Part shown: positions 8,729 through 17,608 of the stretch, piece by piece
Layout: every line of letters starts with the position of its first letter
Numbering within the stretch: position 1 is the first letter of the stretch
From: Thaumasiovibrio sp047250365
Lineage (GTDB): Bacteria; Pseudomonadota; Gammaproteobacteria; Enterobacterales; Vibrionaceae
Assembly: GCF_047250365.1 (NCBI RefSeq)
Contig: NZ_JBLBVL010000003.1
Span: 186,001 to 250,000, forward strand
Length of the DNA: 64,000 nt
Direction: 5' to 3'
Program-made: the position numbers and the translations under genes
The notes under the pieces: generated by a model
Seen by the model: the letters and a program-made list of their open reading frames with translations, nothing else
What the model was told of the DNA's origin: nothing
Databases searched by the model: none

Positions 8729-9553
8729 TTAGTTAACAGCGATGTAACCTTTGTTTGAAACTAAAACTTGAGCTTCAGGCGTTAGTGTCCAGTCAATGAA
8801 ACTTTTTGCTGAGTCATTGACTAGAGAATTTTTGTATAGCACCAAGAATGGACGCTGTACTTTGTAGTCACCAGCGTTGATGCTTTCAACTGATGGGTAA
8901 ACACCGTCAACTTCTACGGCTGTTAGCGTGTCATCAACAGTACCTAGCGAGATATAGCCGATAGCGAATGGGTTGTTTGCTACCATGGTTTTTAGCTGAC
9001 CGTTGCCAGAAGCAACTTGTGCACGAGGAGAAATTGCACTTACAGTTTGATCTTTGATTTTTTTCGTTAGGCCCATGATGTCTTCAAAAGCACCACGTGT
9101 GCCTGATGCGGTATCACGAGTGATTGCAACGATTGGCTTATCTTCGCCACCGACTTCTTTCCAGTTTGTGATTTCGCCTTTGAAGATCTTAGTGATGTCA
9201 GCTTTATCTAAAGCTTTCACTGAATTAGAGTTATGAATAACGACAGCGATGCCATCACGTGCCACAACGATTTCTTGTAGGTCAGCTGATTTTTCAGAGT
9301 CTTTTAAGTTACGAGAGCTCATTCCTAAATCAGCAGAGCCGTCATTTGCAGCACGAACACCAGCAGAAGAACCAGGTCCTTGAACTTCTACAAATACGCT
9401 TGGGTTCGCTTGGGCGTAGGTTTCACCGAAGACTTCCATCAGAGGAGACACTGAGCTAGAGCCAACAACTGAGATGGTTTCGTTCGCGATAGCTGGGGTA
9501 ATTGCCATTGAAGCTGCTAGTGCTAGTGCGCTGATAACCTTAGTTTTCATCAT
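8729..9553 (-). CDS. pstS: Periplasmic phosphate-binding protein PstS
   Basis: 274 residues with signal peptide ending near TPAIANE. The mature N terminus ISVVGSSSVSPLMEVF and the GPGSSAGVRAANDGSADLGM segment form the phosphate site, and RDTASGTRGAFEDIMG completes it. First gene of pstSCAB. A Pho-box-like promoter lies upstream (9610-9643). Two adjacent ATG codons are possible; an AAAGGA ribosome site fits either. Confidence 0.94.
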   Translation of the reverse strand: MMKTKVISALALAASMAITPAIANETISVVGSSSVSPLMEVFGETYAQANPSVFVEVQGPGSSAGVRAANDGSADLGMSSRNLKDSEKSADLQEIVVARDGIAVVIHNSNSVKALDKADITKIFKGEITNWKEVGGEDKPIVAITRDTASGTRGAFEDIMGLTKKIKDQTVSAISPRAQVASGNGQLKTMVANNPFAIGYISLGTVDDTLTAVEVDGVYPSVESINAGDYKVQRPFLVLYKNSLVNDSAKSFIDWTLTPEAQVLVSNKGYIAVN

Positions 9554-9609
9554 TATATCCTTTAACGTCTGGCGTTATTGCCAAGAACTTATCTAAGTGA
9601 ACAAGGCTA

Positions 9610-9643
9610 AGATTAGGTAAGTAATGTGACACTAATGTTTCAC
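9610..9643 (-). promoter_or_regulatory. Pho-box-like promoter of pstSCAB
   Basis: On the minus strand, GTGAAAC-ATTA-GTGTCAC (9643-9626) resembles a Pho box, two CTGTCAC-like 7-mers with 4-bp spacing. The second half matches 6 of 7 and the first 4 of 7. A possible -10, TAATCT (9615-9610), follows exactly 10 bp later, the spacing expected when PhoB replaces a -35 element. The pstS start is about 57 bp further on. Basis: sequence pattern plus the known PhoB site; not tested. Confidence 0.55.
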
Positions 9644-9753
9644 AAAATTGAAGACTGTGTGACGGTAATCGGTGGTAATAAGCCTTTTCAGTATAAGTAT
9701 CTGATAATTTAAGGTTTATTGGTTTTGTGACAGAGTGGAGACTAGTGGGAAGT

Positions 9754-9785
9754 GTGAGAGATACAGACTTAAGTGTATCTCTCAC
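9754..9785. repeat. Perfect 12-bp inverted repeat between parA and pstS
   Basis: Arms GTGAGAGATACA and TGTATCTCTCAC, with an 8-nt centre that itself contains the palindrome CTTAAG. It begins 18 nt past the parA stop. There is no U tract on either strand. It may end or stabilise parA transcripts, or be a protein-binding site. Confidence 0.6.
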
Positions 9786-9803
9786 GGACTCATCGTATGA
9801 CTT

Positions 9804-10568
9804 TTAAACTAATTGTTGGGCGATGTCATGAAGTGCCTGCGTTAGTTTATGCTTCGGCGCACTTTGAGTCAGGGGCTTACGTTGATAATGGGATTCTTTC
9901 ATTTTTATTGAAGTCGGGATATAGGGTTGTAGTACCGGAATATTGAGGTGCTGCAATTCATCCACTATTATTGACGGATGCTTCGCTTGAGCGTTAAACA
10001 TGTTGACGATAATCCCTTCTAAGATCAGATTGGGGTTATGATCTTCTCGCAGCTCGGTCACATTGTTGAGTAGCGTAATGAGCGCTTGCTGGGAAAAACT
10101 ATCACAGTCAAAGGGGATAAGTAGTTTACTGCTAGCAATAAGCGCAGACTTGGTATAAAAGTTAAAATTAGGTGGAGTATCAATAAAGATTTGCTCGAAC
10201 TCTTGTTCTAACTCTCTGATCACATCGCGCAATTTATATATTTTATAGCGTCGCTCGAGTTCATTTTCGATTTCTTCGAGTTTAGGGCTAGCTGGAATGA
10301 GAAAAAGGTTCTCTATTTGAGTTGCTTGAGGGTAGTGCATGATGGGTGTTGCCATTGAGAACCAGCCAGCGGTTTGATTGAGTAGATCAGCGATCGTCAG
10401 CTTTTGATTGCTATCATGGTCATAACCCAAATAATGGCTAGCATTTCCTTGTACATCTAAGTCGATTAATAACGTTTTTTTTCCTAACTGAGCAGAAATA
10501 GCCGCTAAGTTGCAACTAATGCTCGATTTTCCCACGCCACCTTTTTGGTTGAATATTACTCTAGCCAT
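9804..10568 (-). CDS. Orphan ParA-family ATPase
   Basis: 254 residues. The deviant Walker A KGGVGKSS begins at residue 9, Walker A' is LLIDLDVQGNASHYLG, and FIDTPPNFNFYTKSAL is the Walker B region. These define a MinD/ParA-type ATPase that dimerises on ATP. No ParB and no recognisable parS copy lie next to it, so it is probably not the replicon partition ParA; orphan ParAs often position other cargo. Neighbours are pstS downstream and a small unknown gene, divergent, upstream. Cargo unknown. Confidence 0.85.
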   Translation of the reverse strand: MARVIFNQKGGVGKSSISCNLAAISAQLGKKTLLIDLDVQGNASHYLGYDHDSNQKLTIADLLNQTAGWFSMATPIMHYPQATQIENLFLIPASPKLEEIENELERRYKIYKLRDVIRELEQEFEQIFIDTPPNFNFYTKSALIASSKLLIPFDCDSFSQQALITLLNNVTELREDHNPNLILEGIIVNMFNAQAKHPSIIVDELQHLNIPVLQPYIPTSIKMKESHYQRKPLTQSAPKHKLTQALHDIAQQLV

Positions 10569-10997
10569 ATTTATTACCCCTTAGTATGCAGCACGTTTCA
10601 CAATAACTAAATTGAGAAGGAACAGCAAGTTAGATTATGGGTTTTGTAATGAAGGTTAATGAAGAAGTTTTTTTTGTGATCATTGTAGCAAGCGTGTAAT
10701 TGAGTTGTTTCGTCTTTGTTTTTTTGGATTGTTGGTTAAATTATTGTATTGGTCAGTGAGTCGTCGAATGAGCGATTTCTCATAGATGTTTTTTTTGCGT
10801 AAAATTATGGGGTTATCACATTGGCATTGCAAATGAGTGATGGCGCAGTAATAATCCGTAGCATATTCTCCTGTAATTGGATGTGTTAGTCATAATAATT
10901 CGCGGTAATTATTAATGCTAGGGGTTGCTAAAGGGAGACGAGCTGGCTATAAATATCTACACAACATAAGAAAAATAGTACTAATGGTTAGGTGAAT
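10569..10997. other. Divergent intergenic region (parA / small gene)
   Basis: About 430 bases, AT-rich, with runs of T (near 10668 and 10788). It presumably contains the leftward parA promoter and the rightward promoter of the small gene. I found no coding frame of convincing quality, no RNA-gene signature and no clear operator repeat. Confidence 0.5.
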
Positions 10998-11204
10998 ATG
11001 TTTAAGTGTGAAATTGACTGCCACAATGGGAAAAAAAGTTTTGCTGATGTAGAGACTGCTATTGGCTATGTTTCGGAGATTTTGATCCCAGATCATAGCA
11101 TGGAGTTCCATCAGGCTAATATCTCAATTAATCGGCATGATCGTATTAGAGACTATGTTTATTCAGATGCGGAAAACTTACTAGAGGACTTGATGAACTT
11201 GTAG
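10998..11204 (+). CDS. Small hypothetical protein
   Basis: 68 residues from ATG 10998 (MFKCEIDCHNGKKSF), preceded by TTAGGTG at good spacing; a GTG six nucleotides upstream is also in frame. It is soluble and acidic, with two cysteines near the N terminus (FKCEIDC). A good terminator follows 26 nt after the stop, which supports a real transcription unit. I do not recognise the family. Confidence 0.6.
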   Translation: MFKCEIDCHNGKKSFADVETAIGYVSEILIPDHSMEFHQANISINRHDRIRDYVYSDAENLLEDLMNL

Positions 11205-11229
11205 GTGGACGTGGATGATTCATTGATAG

Positions 11230-11256
11230 AAAAGCGGGCGATTGTTCGCTTTTTTT
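11230..11256 (+). terminator. Rho-independent terminator
   Basis: Stem AAAAGCGGGC / GTTCGCTTTT (two G-T pairs) with a 4-nt loop, followed by a run of T ending at 11256. It ends the small gene at 10998-11204. Confidence 0.8.
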
Positions 11257-11434
11257 GTTTTGAACACGGGGCAGTATATGGTGTGCACAAATTTATTGTG
11301 CTAGATTGTGCACCGCTTTTATAGCCCTGTCGTAGCACCAGGTAAAAAACACCCAATGGTTGATTTAATATCAATTCGATTGTTGCTGTGAGTATTGTGC
11401 TGCATTGTTTATTTACATTAGGAAGCAATGCATT

Positions 11435-11791
11435 ATGTTCCGTATCAAAAAATCCTTTTCTTTTTCAGCTTCGCATCAATTGCACGGCTTGCCTCAGTCG
11501 CACCCGTGTACACGATTACATGGTCATAACTATGAAGTCATCGTAGAGCTGGCATCTGATACGCTAAACGAAACCGGTTTTGTTCGAGATTACCGCGAGT
11601 TAAGTGAGTTCAAATGCTATATTGACGATGCTATTGATCACCGCCATTTAAACGATGTTCTTGGCGAAGATAATACGACCGCAGAACGTCTAGCCCAGCA
11701 CTTTTACGAGTGGTGTCACTCGCGTTGGCCAGAAATTAGTGCGGTGGCCGTGTCTGAAACGCCAAAAACTTGGGCAGAATACCGTCCATGA
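11435..11791 (+). CDS. queD: 6-carboxytetrahydropterin synthase QueD
   Basis: 118 residues. Converts 7,8-dihydroneopterin triphosphate to 6-carboxy-tetrahydropterin in queuosine synthesis. Zinc ligands H14 (FSASH), H29 and H31 (LHGHNYEV) and catalytic C25 are visible, as are DHRHLND and the C-terminal ETPKTW. The start MFRIKKSFSF is chosen because AGGAAG precedes it by 9 nt; a longer frame has no support. The TGA overlaps the queE ATG. An inverted repeat GTGCACAA/TTGTGCAC lies in the leader near 11280-11312. Confidence 0.93.
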   Translation: MFRIKKSFSFSASHQLHGLPQSHPCTRLHGHNYEVIVELASDTLNETGFVRDYRELSEFKCYIDDAIDHRHLNDVLGEDNTTAERLAQHFYEWCHSRWPEISAVAVSETPKTWAEYRP

Positions 11792-12486
11792 TTGAAATAT
11801 CCGAAATATTTGGTCCCACTATTCAGGGGGAAGGGGCTTTGATTGGCATGCCAACGGTGTTTGTTCGCACTGGAGGGTGTGATTTTCGTTGTAGTTGGTG
11901 TGATACCTTGCATGCTGTTGAGCGTAAAAACCGTCATTTGTGGCACCCGATGAGTGCAGAGGCAATATTTTCACGTATCGAGGCATTAACTGAGCATACA
12001 CCAATGTTGGTTACCCTATCAGGTGGTAATCCGGCAACTCAAGATCTATCAACCTTAATTGCCCTGGGTAAAGAACGCGGCTATCAGTTTGCAATGGAAA
12101 CCCAGGGAAGTGTGTCAGCGCCTTGGTTTTCGGCGTTAGATTATCTAACGTTAAGCCCAAAGCCGCCTTCGTCTAAAATGCGTTTTGACGCTCTCCGTTT
12201 TGATGGTGTGATATTGTCTGCACAGCAGGGGCCAGAGATCAGCATGAAAATTGTGATTGCTGATGATCAAGACTTTGAGTGGGCGGGGCAAATGCGAGAA
12301 CACTACCCACAACTTCCACTCTACTTGCAGGCATGTAATCTAGACGTAGAGGGTGAACCAGAACAAGATAAATTGGCTGAGCAAATGCGCCAACTGGTTG
12401 ATAAAGTCATCGCAAAAAAATGGTTCAATGTGCGAGTGTTACCACAGTTACATGTCTATTTGTGGGGTAATGCCACCGGCGTTTAA
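11788..12486 (+). CDS. queE: 7-carboxy-7-deazaguanine synthase QueE
   Basis: 232-residue radical-SAM enzyme that turns 6-carboxytetrahydropterin into 7-carboxy-7-deazaguanine, the step after QueD. The cluster cysteines are C31, C35 and C38 (GGCDFRCSWCD), after the family N terminus EIFGPTIQGEG. The LSGGNPA motif is the SAM-binding GGE-like segment. The start MIEISEIFG overlaps the queD stop (ATGA). queC and queF are not in the window. Confidence 0.94.
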   Translation: MIEISEIFGPTIQGEGALIGMPTVFVRTGGCDFRCSWCDTLHAVERKNRHLWHPMSAEAIFSRIEALTEHTPMLVTLSGGNPATQDLSTLIALGKERGYQFAMETQGSVSAPWFSALDYLTLSPKPPSSKMRFDALRFDGVILSAQQGPEISMKIVIADDQDFEWAGQMREHYPQLPLYLQACNLDVEGEPEQDKLAEQMRQLVDKVIAKKWFNVRVLPQLHVYLWGNATGV

Positions 12487-12506
12487 ATATGCAGTAACAA
12501 CTAACA

Positions 12507-12535
12507 ACCGACCATGAGGTAGTGGTCGGTTTTTT
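12507..12535 (+). terminator. Rho-independent terminator of queDE
   Basis: Stem ACCGACCA / TGGTCGGT with an 8-nt loop and a T run to 12535, 21 nt after the queE stop. It also separates queE from the convergent DedA gene. Confidence 0.9.
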
Positions 12536-12541
12536 AGCGTA

Positions 12542-13213
12542 TTAAGATTGTTTGATAATGCGGTAACCTGTCGCTGAAATTGCGCCAATAAAGAGCAGTA
12601 GTGGCACTGTGATAGCCAGTTTTGTAACTAATTCAGCATTGTTGGCGAATAAGTTAGTAGTGACAAAAAACGCGCCAATCATTCCTAAACAAACAGCCCA
12701 CAAAAACGCACTCAGAAAACTGACTATGGCAAATCGCTGCCGATTCACGTTGGACGCACCCATTAACATTGGAGTGAGGGCGCGAACGAAGGGAATGAAG
12801 CGGGCCAAGAACATAGCGAATGTTCCGTGCTTTTCGAATAACATTTTGGCTTTTGGCAATGTGTCATCAGGTAAGGCTTTCTCTATCTTTTTCATAAAGC
12901 GAGTGCCCTTAAGCCAGCGACCCTGCTCATAAGCAAATAGGCCACCCAGTCCAGCGGCTATCGGTAAATAGACGAGCGTCACTTCAGGCCCAATCACACC
13001 AAGTCCAAAAAGCCCACCTCCGAGTATGACTAAACTGTCTCCCGGAAGAGGTAGAAACACAAAGCTATTTTCAAGTAAGAGAATTCCGAATAAACACAGA
13101 ATAAGCAGGCCAATTTGGTTGGCGCTGAGCAAATACTCGTAGTTCATATCCCATAAGGCAGAGAAAAGGTCTAGCATAGTAATGTACCGGGTTGAGGAGA
13201 CATTGCTAAACAT
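12542..13213 (-). CDS. DedA-family inner-membrane protein
   Basis: 223 residues. DedA proteins act as undecaprenyl-phosphate or phospholipid flippases. Motifs are ENSFVFLPLPGDSLVILGG near the N terminus and FLARFIPFVRALTPMLMG in the conserved core, with the arginines and prolines typical of the family. Several membrane helices are visible. The start is uncertain: ATG at 13213 or ATG at 13177 (MLDLFSALW); neither has a clear ribosome site. It lies alone between queE and tag. Confidence 0.87.
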   Translation of the reverse strand: MFSNVSSTRYITMLDLFSALWDMNYEYLLSANQIGLLILCLFGILLLENSFVFLPLPGDSLVILGGGLFGLGVIGPEVTLVYLPIAAGLGGLFAYEQGRWLKGTRFMKKIEKALPDDTLPKAKMLFEKHGTFAMFLARFIPFVRALTPMLMGASNVNRQRFAIVSFLSAFLWAVCLGMIGAFFVTTNLFANNAELVTKLAITVPLLLFIGAISATGYRIIKQS

Positions 13214-13298
13214 ATCAATTATCTTGTGTGTAGAAATGTAGAAGGTATGTCTAATATCAGAGTTTCATTTCAAAAAGTGACAAGTGTTAGGAGTGTAA

Positions 13299-13883
13299 AT
13301 GAGACAGTTAAATCGTTGTGGGTGGCTTGATTGCAATAAGCCTGATTATGTTATTTACCATGATGAAGAGTGGGGAGTGCCTGAATATGATGACCAACGT
13401 CTATTTGAACTTTTAACGCTAGAGTCAGCACAAGCAGGTCTAAGTTGGTACACCATACTTAAAAAGCGCGAAAATTATCGTCAGGCCTTCCATTTTTTCG
13501 AGGTGGATAAAGTGGCAGCAATGACAGAGGACGATGTGCTGCGGCTATTACAGGATGCAGGGATTGTACGTCACCGCGCAAAAATAGAAGCTGCAATTAA
13601 TAATGCACGGAGATTTATAGCGATACAAACAGAGTTTGGTAGTTTTGCTCAATATATGTGGGCATTTGTTGATGGGAAGCCGATTAATAACTGCTATCCG
13701 TCGCTAGATAAGGTTCCAACCACGACCCCGTTGGCGGAAAGAATGGCCAAAGACTTAAAGAAGCGCGGATTTAAATTTCTTGGTCCGACGACAGTCTATT
13801 CCTTTATGCAGGCCAACGGTATGGTAAATGACCATACCACTGACTGTTTTCGCCATGTTGAAGTTAGCGCAGATAAGGCTTAG
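13299..13883 (+). CDS. tag: DNA-3-methyladenine glycosylase I (Tag)
   Basis: 194-residue base-excision enzyme that removes 3-methyladenine from DNA. It begins with RCGWL and YHDEEWGVP, then LFELLTLESAQAGLSW and the HhH region. The zinc-site residues are the N-terminal C7 and H21 and the C-terminal HTTDCFRH. A TTAGGAG ribosome site precedes the ATG. Only 3 nt separate its stop from the convergent yejF stop. Confidence 0.94.
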   Translation: MRQLNRCGWLDCNKPDYVIYHDEEWGVPEYDDQRLFELLTLESAQAGLSWYTILKKRENYRQAFHFFEVDKVAAMTEDDVLRLLQDAGIVRHRAKIEAAINNARRFIAIQTEFGSFAQYMWAFVDGKPINNCYPSLDKVPTTTPLAERMAKDLKKRGFKFLGPTTVYSFMQANGMVNDHTTDCFRHVEVSADKA

Positions 13884-13886
13884 TTG

Positions 13887-15473
13887 TTAGGCGTAAGCGG
13901 TACGTAATAACGTTTGAGTATACGTTGTCTCAGCGTGCGAAAAGACTTGCGCTACTTCACCTTGCTCGACGACGTGACCCTCGCGCATAACGATAACGCG
14001 ATGGCAGAGTGAACGAACCACCTTAAGATCATGGCTGATAAAGATATAACTCAGTTGGTATTTTTCCTGTAGCTGCTTTAACAATGACAGCACTTGATAT
14101 TGCACAGAGCGGTCTAAGGAGGACGTTGGCTCATCCAAAATCAATAGTTCGGGTTGCAGGATTATCGCTCTGGCGATAGCGATGCGCTGACGCTGTCCGC
14201 CTGAAAATTCATTTGGGTAACGGTGGCGTAGCGTCGGGTCCAGTCCGACTTCTTCCATTACTTTGATAATCAGTGTTTCAATGTCGGCGTCTGTGTGCGC
14301 TTGATGGACGGTTAAGCCTTCGCCAATGATTTGTGATACAGACATGCGTGGGCTTAGGCTACCAAATGGGTCTTGAAATACCACTTGGATTTTACTTCGA
14401 TAGGGCAACATTGCTTGACGGTCTAAATGGTCGATGCGGTCGCCATCAAATGTGATGGTGCCTTTGCTGTTGACGAGACGTAAAATAGCGTTGGCAGCCG
14501 TAGACTTGCCACTACCACTTTCTCCAACAATGCCCAACGTCTCTCCGCGTCTTAGGGTAAAGTTGATACCATCAACGGCTTTGAAATGATCAACGGTACG
14601 CTTAAATATCCCTTTTTGGATTGGAAACCACACTTTTAGGTCATCGACGACCAATATGTCATGTGGCTCAGGAAGCCCCACGGCTTCCCCGTCAGGTTCT
14701 GCATCTAACAAGCGACGTGTATAAGGGTGTTTCGGGGCGGTAAATAGAGTATCAGCGGGTGCTGTCTCGACAATACTGCCGTTTTCCATCACAGCGATGC
14801 GATCCGCAACGCGTTTTACTACGTTAAAGTCATGTGTGATGAACAAAATGGCCATGCCCATCTCTTTTTGCAGGTGTTTAATCAATTTAATGATCTGATC
14901 TTGTACTGTTACGTCAAGAGCAGTGGTTGGTTCGTCAGCAATCAGTAGCTCGGGTTCATTGATCAACGCCATTGCGATCATCACCCTTTGCTGCTCTCCG
15001 CCGGAAAGCTCATGCGGGTAGGCTTTCATTTTTCCTTCTGGATTGCGGATATCGACCCTTTTCAACCAGTCAAATACTTTTTGATAGGCCTCTTTCTTAG
15101 GCATGCCTTGGTGGATTTCTAATACTTCAGCCAGTTGTTTCTCTATGGTATGCAGGGGGTTCAGGCTCATCATTGGCTCTTGGAATATCACGCCAATTTT
15201 ATTGCCACGTAGATGGCGCAAGTCGCGATCAGACATTGTTAGGGTATCTTCACCATCGAACAATATCTGCCCTGCAGGGTATTGGGCTTGTGGTGAGGGC
15301 AAAAGGCGCAAAATTGACATGGCAGTGACGGATTTGCCACTACCACTTTCTCCGACTAGTGCCAACGTTTCTCCTGCATCAATATGTAGCGAGACATTGT
15401 TAATAACAGCACTATATTCATCGCCCTTCTTAAATCCGGCACTGAGTTCTTCTATTGTGAGAAGGTGTGACAT
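13887..15473 (-). CDS. yejF: Peptide ABC transporter dual ATPase YejF
   Basis: 528 residues with two complete ABC modules. The first has Walker A GESGSGKSV, signature LSGGEQQR and Walker B LLIADEPTTALD. The second has GESGSGKST, FSGGQRQR and LLILDEPTSSLD. It powers the YejABEF importer, known in enterobacteria for oligopeptide and microcin C uptake. Last gene of yejABEF; the start is 9 nt past the yejE stop. Confidence 0.93.
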   Translation of the reverse strand: MSHLLTIEELSAGFKKGDEYSAVINNVSLHIDAGETLALVGESGSGKSVTAMSILRLLPSPQAQYPAGQILFDGEDTLTMSDRDLRHLRGNKIGVIFQEPMMSLNPLHTIEKQLAEVLEIHQGMPKKEAYQKVFDWLKRVDIRNPEGKMKAYPHELSGGEQQRVMIAMALINEPELLIADEPTTALDVTVQDQIIKLIKHLQKEMGMAILFITHDFNVVKRVADRIAVMENGSIVETAPADTLFTAPKHPYTRRLLDAEPDGEAVGLPEPHDILVVDDLKVWFPIQKGIFKRTVDHFKAVDGINFTLRRGETLGIVGESGSGKSTAANAILRLVNSKGTITFDGDRIDHLDRQAMLPYRSKIQVVFQDPFGSLSPRMSVSQIIGEGLTVHQAHTDADIETLIIKVMEEVGLDPTLRHRYPNEFSGGQRQRIAIARAIILQPELLILDEPTSSLDRSVQYQVLSLLKQLQEKYQLSYIFISHDLKVVRSLCHRVIVMREGHVVEQGEVAQVFSHAETTYTQTLLRTAYA

Positions 15474-15482
15474 TTCGACTCC

Positions 15483-16499
15483 TTAATATCCACGGCGCGG
15501 GTCAAGTGCATCACGAACACCTTCACCAATAAAGACCAACAAACTTAGCATGATAGAGAGAACCAAAAAGGCAGAGAGACCAAGCCAAGGCGCTTGCAGG
15601 TTGTTTTTCCCTTGGGCAAGTAATTCACCAAGAGAAGGGGACCCAACAGGGAGACCAAAGCCAAGGAAGTCCAGCGAGGTCAGTGTGGTGATAGAGCCAC
15701 TCAAAATGAACGGCATGAAAGTTAACGTTGCCACCAGTGCGTTAGGTAGAATATGGCGCGACATAATGGTGCGATCATTTACCCCCAATGCTCTGGCTGC
15801 CGTCACGTAAGCGAAGTTACGGCCACGAAGAAACTCAGCCCGGACCAACCCGACTAAGGCCATCCAACTAAAGAGCAGGGTGATCAATAATAGCCACCAA
15901 AAGTTGGGTTGTACGACACTGGCAAGAATGATCAACATAAACAGCTGTGGCATACCGCTCCACACTTCAATGAATCGTTGCCCGAACAGATCTATTTTCC
16001 CCCCGTAATAACCTTGAACGGCACCAATGGCCACACCAATGATGCTAGAGCAGATGCTCAAGGTTAGCCCGAATAGAACCGAAACCCTAAAGCCATAAAT
16101 TAAGCGCGCAAAAACATCCCGGCCCTTATCATCAGTACCAAGCCAGTTTTCTTGGGTTGGACGAAATGGCGCAGGCCCAGGTAACGCATAATTGATGGTT
16201 TGGTAGGAGTAGCGAATCGGCGGCCAGATTTGCCAGCCATCACTATCAATCAGATCTTGTACATAGGGGTCGCGGTAAACGGCTTCGGTTTCAAATTCCC
16301 CCCCAAAAGCCGTTTCTGGGTAAGAGACCCAAATAGGGAAATAGAAGCTGTTGTCATAACGGACGAGGATGGGTTTGTCGTTAGCCAATATTTCTGCAAA
16401 TAGGCTTAGAACAAACAGCACGCTAAAGATCCAGAACGACCACAGACCACGGCGGTTGGCTTTAAAACGCGCGAGTCTTTCTTGTTGTAACGGCGTCAT
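15483..16499 (-). CDS. yejE: Peptide ABC transporter permease YejE
   Basis: 338-residue inner-membrane permease (DppC/OppC type). A long periplasmic loop after the first helix contains the YejE-type NWLGTDDKGRDVFARLIYGF segment. The EAA loop is around AARALGVNDRTIMSRHILPN. It forms the channel with YejB. The gap to yejB is 8 nt. Confidence 0.93.
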   Translation of the reverse strand: MTPLQQERLARFKANRRGLWSFWIFSVLFVLSLFAEILANDKPILVRYDNSFYFPIWVSYPETAFGGEFETEAVYRDPYVQDLIDSDGWQIWPPIRYSYQTINYALPGPAPFRPTQENWLGTDDKGRDVFARLIYGFRVSVLFGLTLSICSSIIGVAIGAVQGYYGGKIDLFGQRFIEVWSGMPQLFMLIILASVVQPNFWWLLLITLLFSWMALVGLVRAEFLRGRNFAYVTAARALGVNDRTIMSRHILPNALVATLTFMPFILSGSITTLTSLDFLGFGLPVGSPSLGELLAQGKNNLQAPWLGLSAFLVLSIMLSLLVFIGEGVRDALDPRRGY

Positions 16500-16507
16500 A
16501 ATTGCTC

Positions 16508-17599
16508 CTATCTGTGCTCAAAGTCAATACGAGGGTCGACCAGCGTATATGTTAAATCGCTGATAATGCTTAGAACGAGGCCGAGTAAGGTGAAGATATA
16601 GAGGCTTGCAAAGATAACGGGATAGTCCCTTTGTATGGTTGCTTCAAAACCGAGTAGCCCCAAGCCTTCTAATGAGAAAATAACTTCAATCAACATTGAA
16701 CCGGTAAAAAATATGCCGATAAAGGCCGCCGGAAAACCCGCGATAATGATCAACATCGCGTTACGGAAAACGTGACCGTAAAGAACGCTTTTTTCTGATT
16801 GCCCTTTGGCGCGCGCCGTTCGTACATACTGCTTATGGATTTCATCCAAAAAGCTGTTTTTTGTCAGTAGTGTTAAAGAGGCAAATCCACCGATAACCAT
16901 GGCAGTGACTGGCAGGATCATGTGCCAGAGGTAGTCAACAACCTTGCCAAATGTCGATAACGTGTCCCAATCATCAGAAACAAGGCCACGTAGAGGGAAC
17001 CAGTCAAAGTAGGATCCACCAGCAAACAAAATCACCAGCAGTATGGCAAATAAAAAGCTGGGAATAGCATTGCCTACGATAACCGCGGCACTGGTCCAAA
17101 TATCAAACTTACTGTTATGCATTAGCGCCTTTCTGATGCCCAAGGGGATGGAGACCAGATAGATAATTAGCGTCGTCCATAAACCGAGCGAGATAGAAAC
17201 CGGCAACCTGTCTTTGATTAAGTCAATAACGCTGCTGCCTCTAAATAAGCTGTCACCAAAATCAAAGCGTGCATAGTCCCAAAGCATCTTAAAGTAACGT
17301 TCGTGCATTGGCTTATCAAAACCAAAACGCTTCTCTATTTCAGCGATCACTTCAGGATCAAGCCCACGAGAGCCACGATAAAGGCTCTGATCATCTTGCG
17401 ATTTCAGTTGTTGGCTGGGGTTATCACCAGATGATCCGGTAAAGCGTTCGCTAAAGCCGTCAGCCGTGCCTTCCATTTGTGCAATGGCTTGATCCACTGG
17501 CCCACCGGGGGCAATTTGTATAATAAAAAAGTTAAGAGTAATGATTGCCCAAAGCGTCGGAATGACCAACAGCAAACGGCGAATAATATAAGCTGTCAT
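16508..17599 (-). CDS. yejB: Peptide ABC transporter permease YejB
   Basis: 363-residue permease of the DppB/OppB type. It begins MTAYIIRRLLLVIPTLWAII, then NFFIIQIAPGGPVDQ. A long periplasmic insert follows (about residues 45-110), typical of YejB. The EAA loop is near TARAKGQSEKSVLYGHVFRN. The gap to yejA is 9 nt. Confidence 0.93.
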   Translation of the reverse strand: MTAYIIRRLLLVIPTLWAIITLNFFIIQIAPGGPVDQAIAQMEGTADGFSERFTGSSGDNPSQQLKSQDDQSLYRGSRGLDPEVIAEIEKRFGFDKPMHERYFKMLWDYARFDFGDSLFRGSSVIDLIKDRLPVSISLGLWTTLIIYLVSIPLGIRKALMHNSKFDIWTSAAVIVGNAIPSFLFAILLVILFAGGSYFDWFPLRGLVSDDWDTLSTFGKVVDYLWHMILPVTAMVIGGFASLTLLTKNSFLDEIHKQYVRTARAKGQSEKSVLYGHVFRNAMLIIIAGFPAAFIGIFFTGSMLIEVIFSLEGLGLLGFEATIQRDYPVIFASLYIFTLLGLVLSIISDLTYTLVDPRIDFEHR

Positions 17600-17608
17600 G
17601 CGCTCTCC

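Noticed and set aside
9540..9785. 81-codon minus-strand frame upstream of pstS
   Set aside because: It overlaps the candidate Pho-box promoter, lacks a ribosome site and has a composition unlike the neighbouring genes.
11280..11312. Possible riboswitch before queD
   Set aside because: There is an inverted repeat, but I could not match a preQ1 riboswitch consensus; left as an unassigned hairpin.
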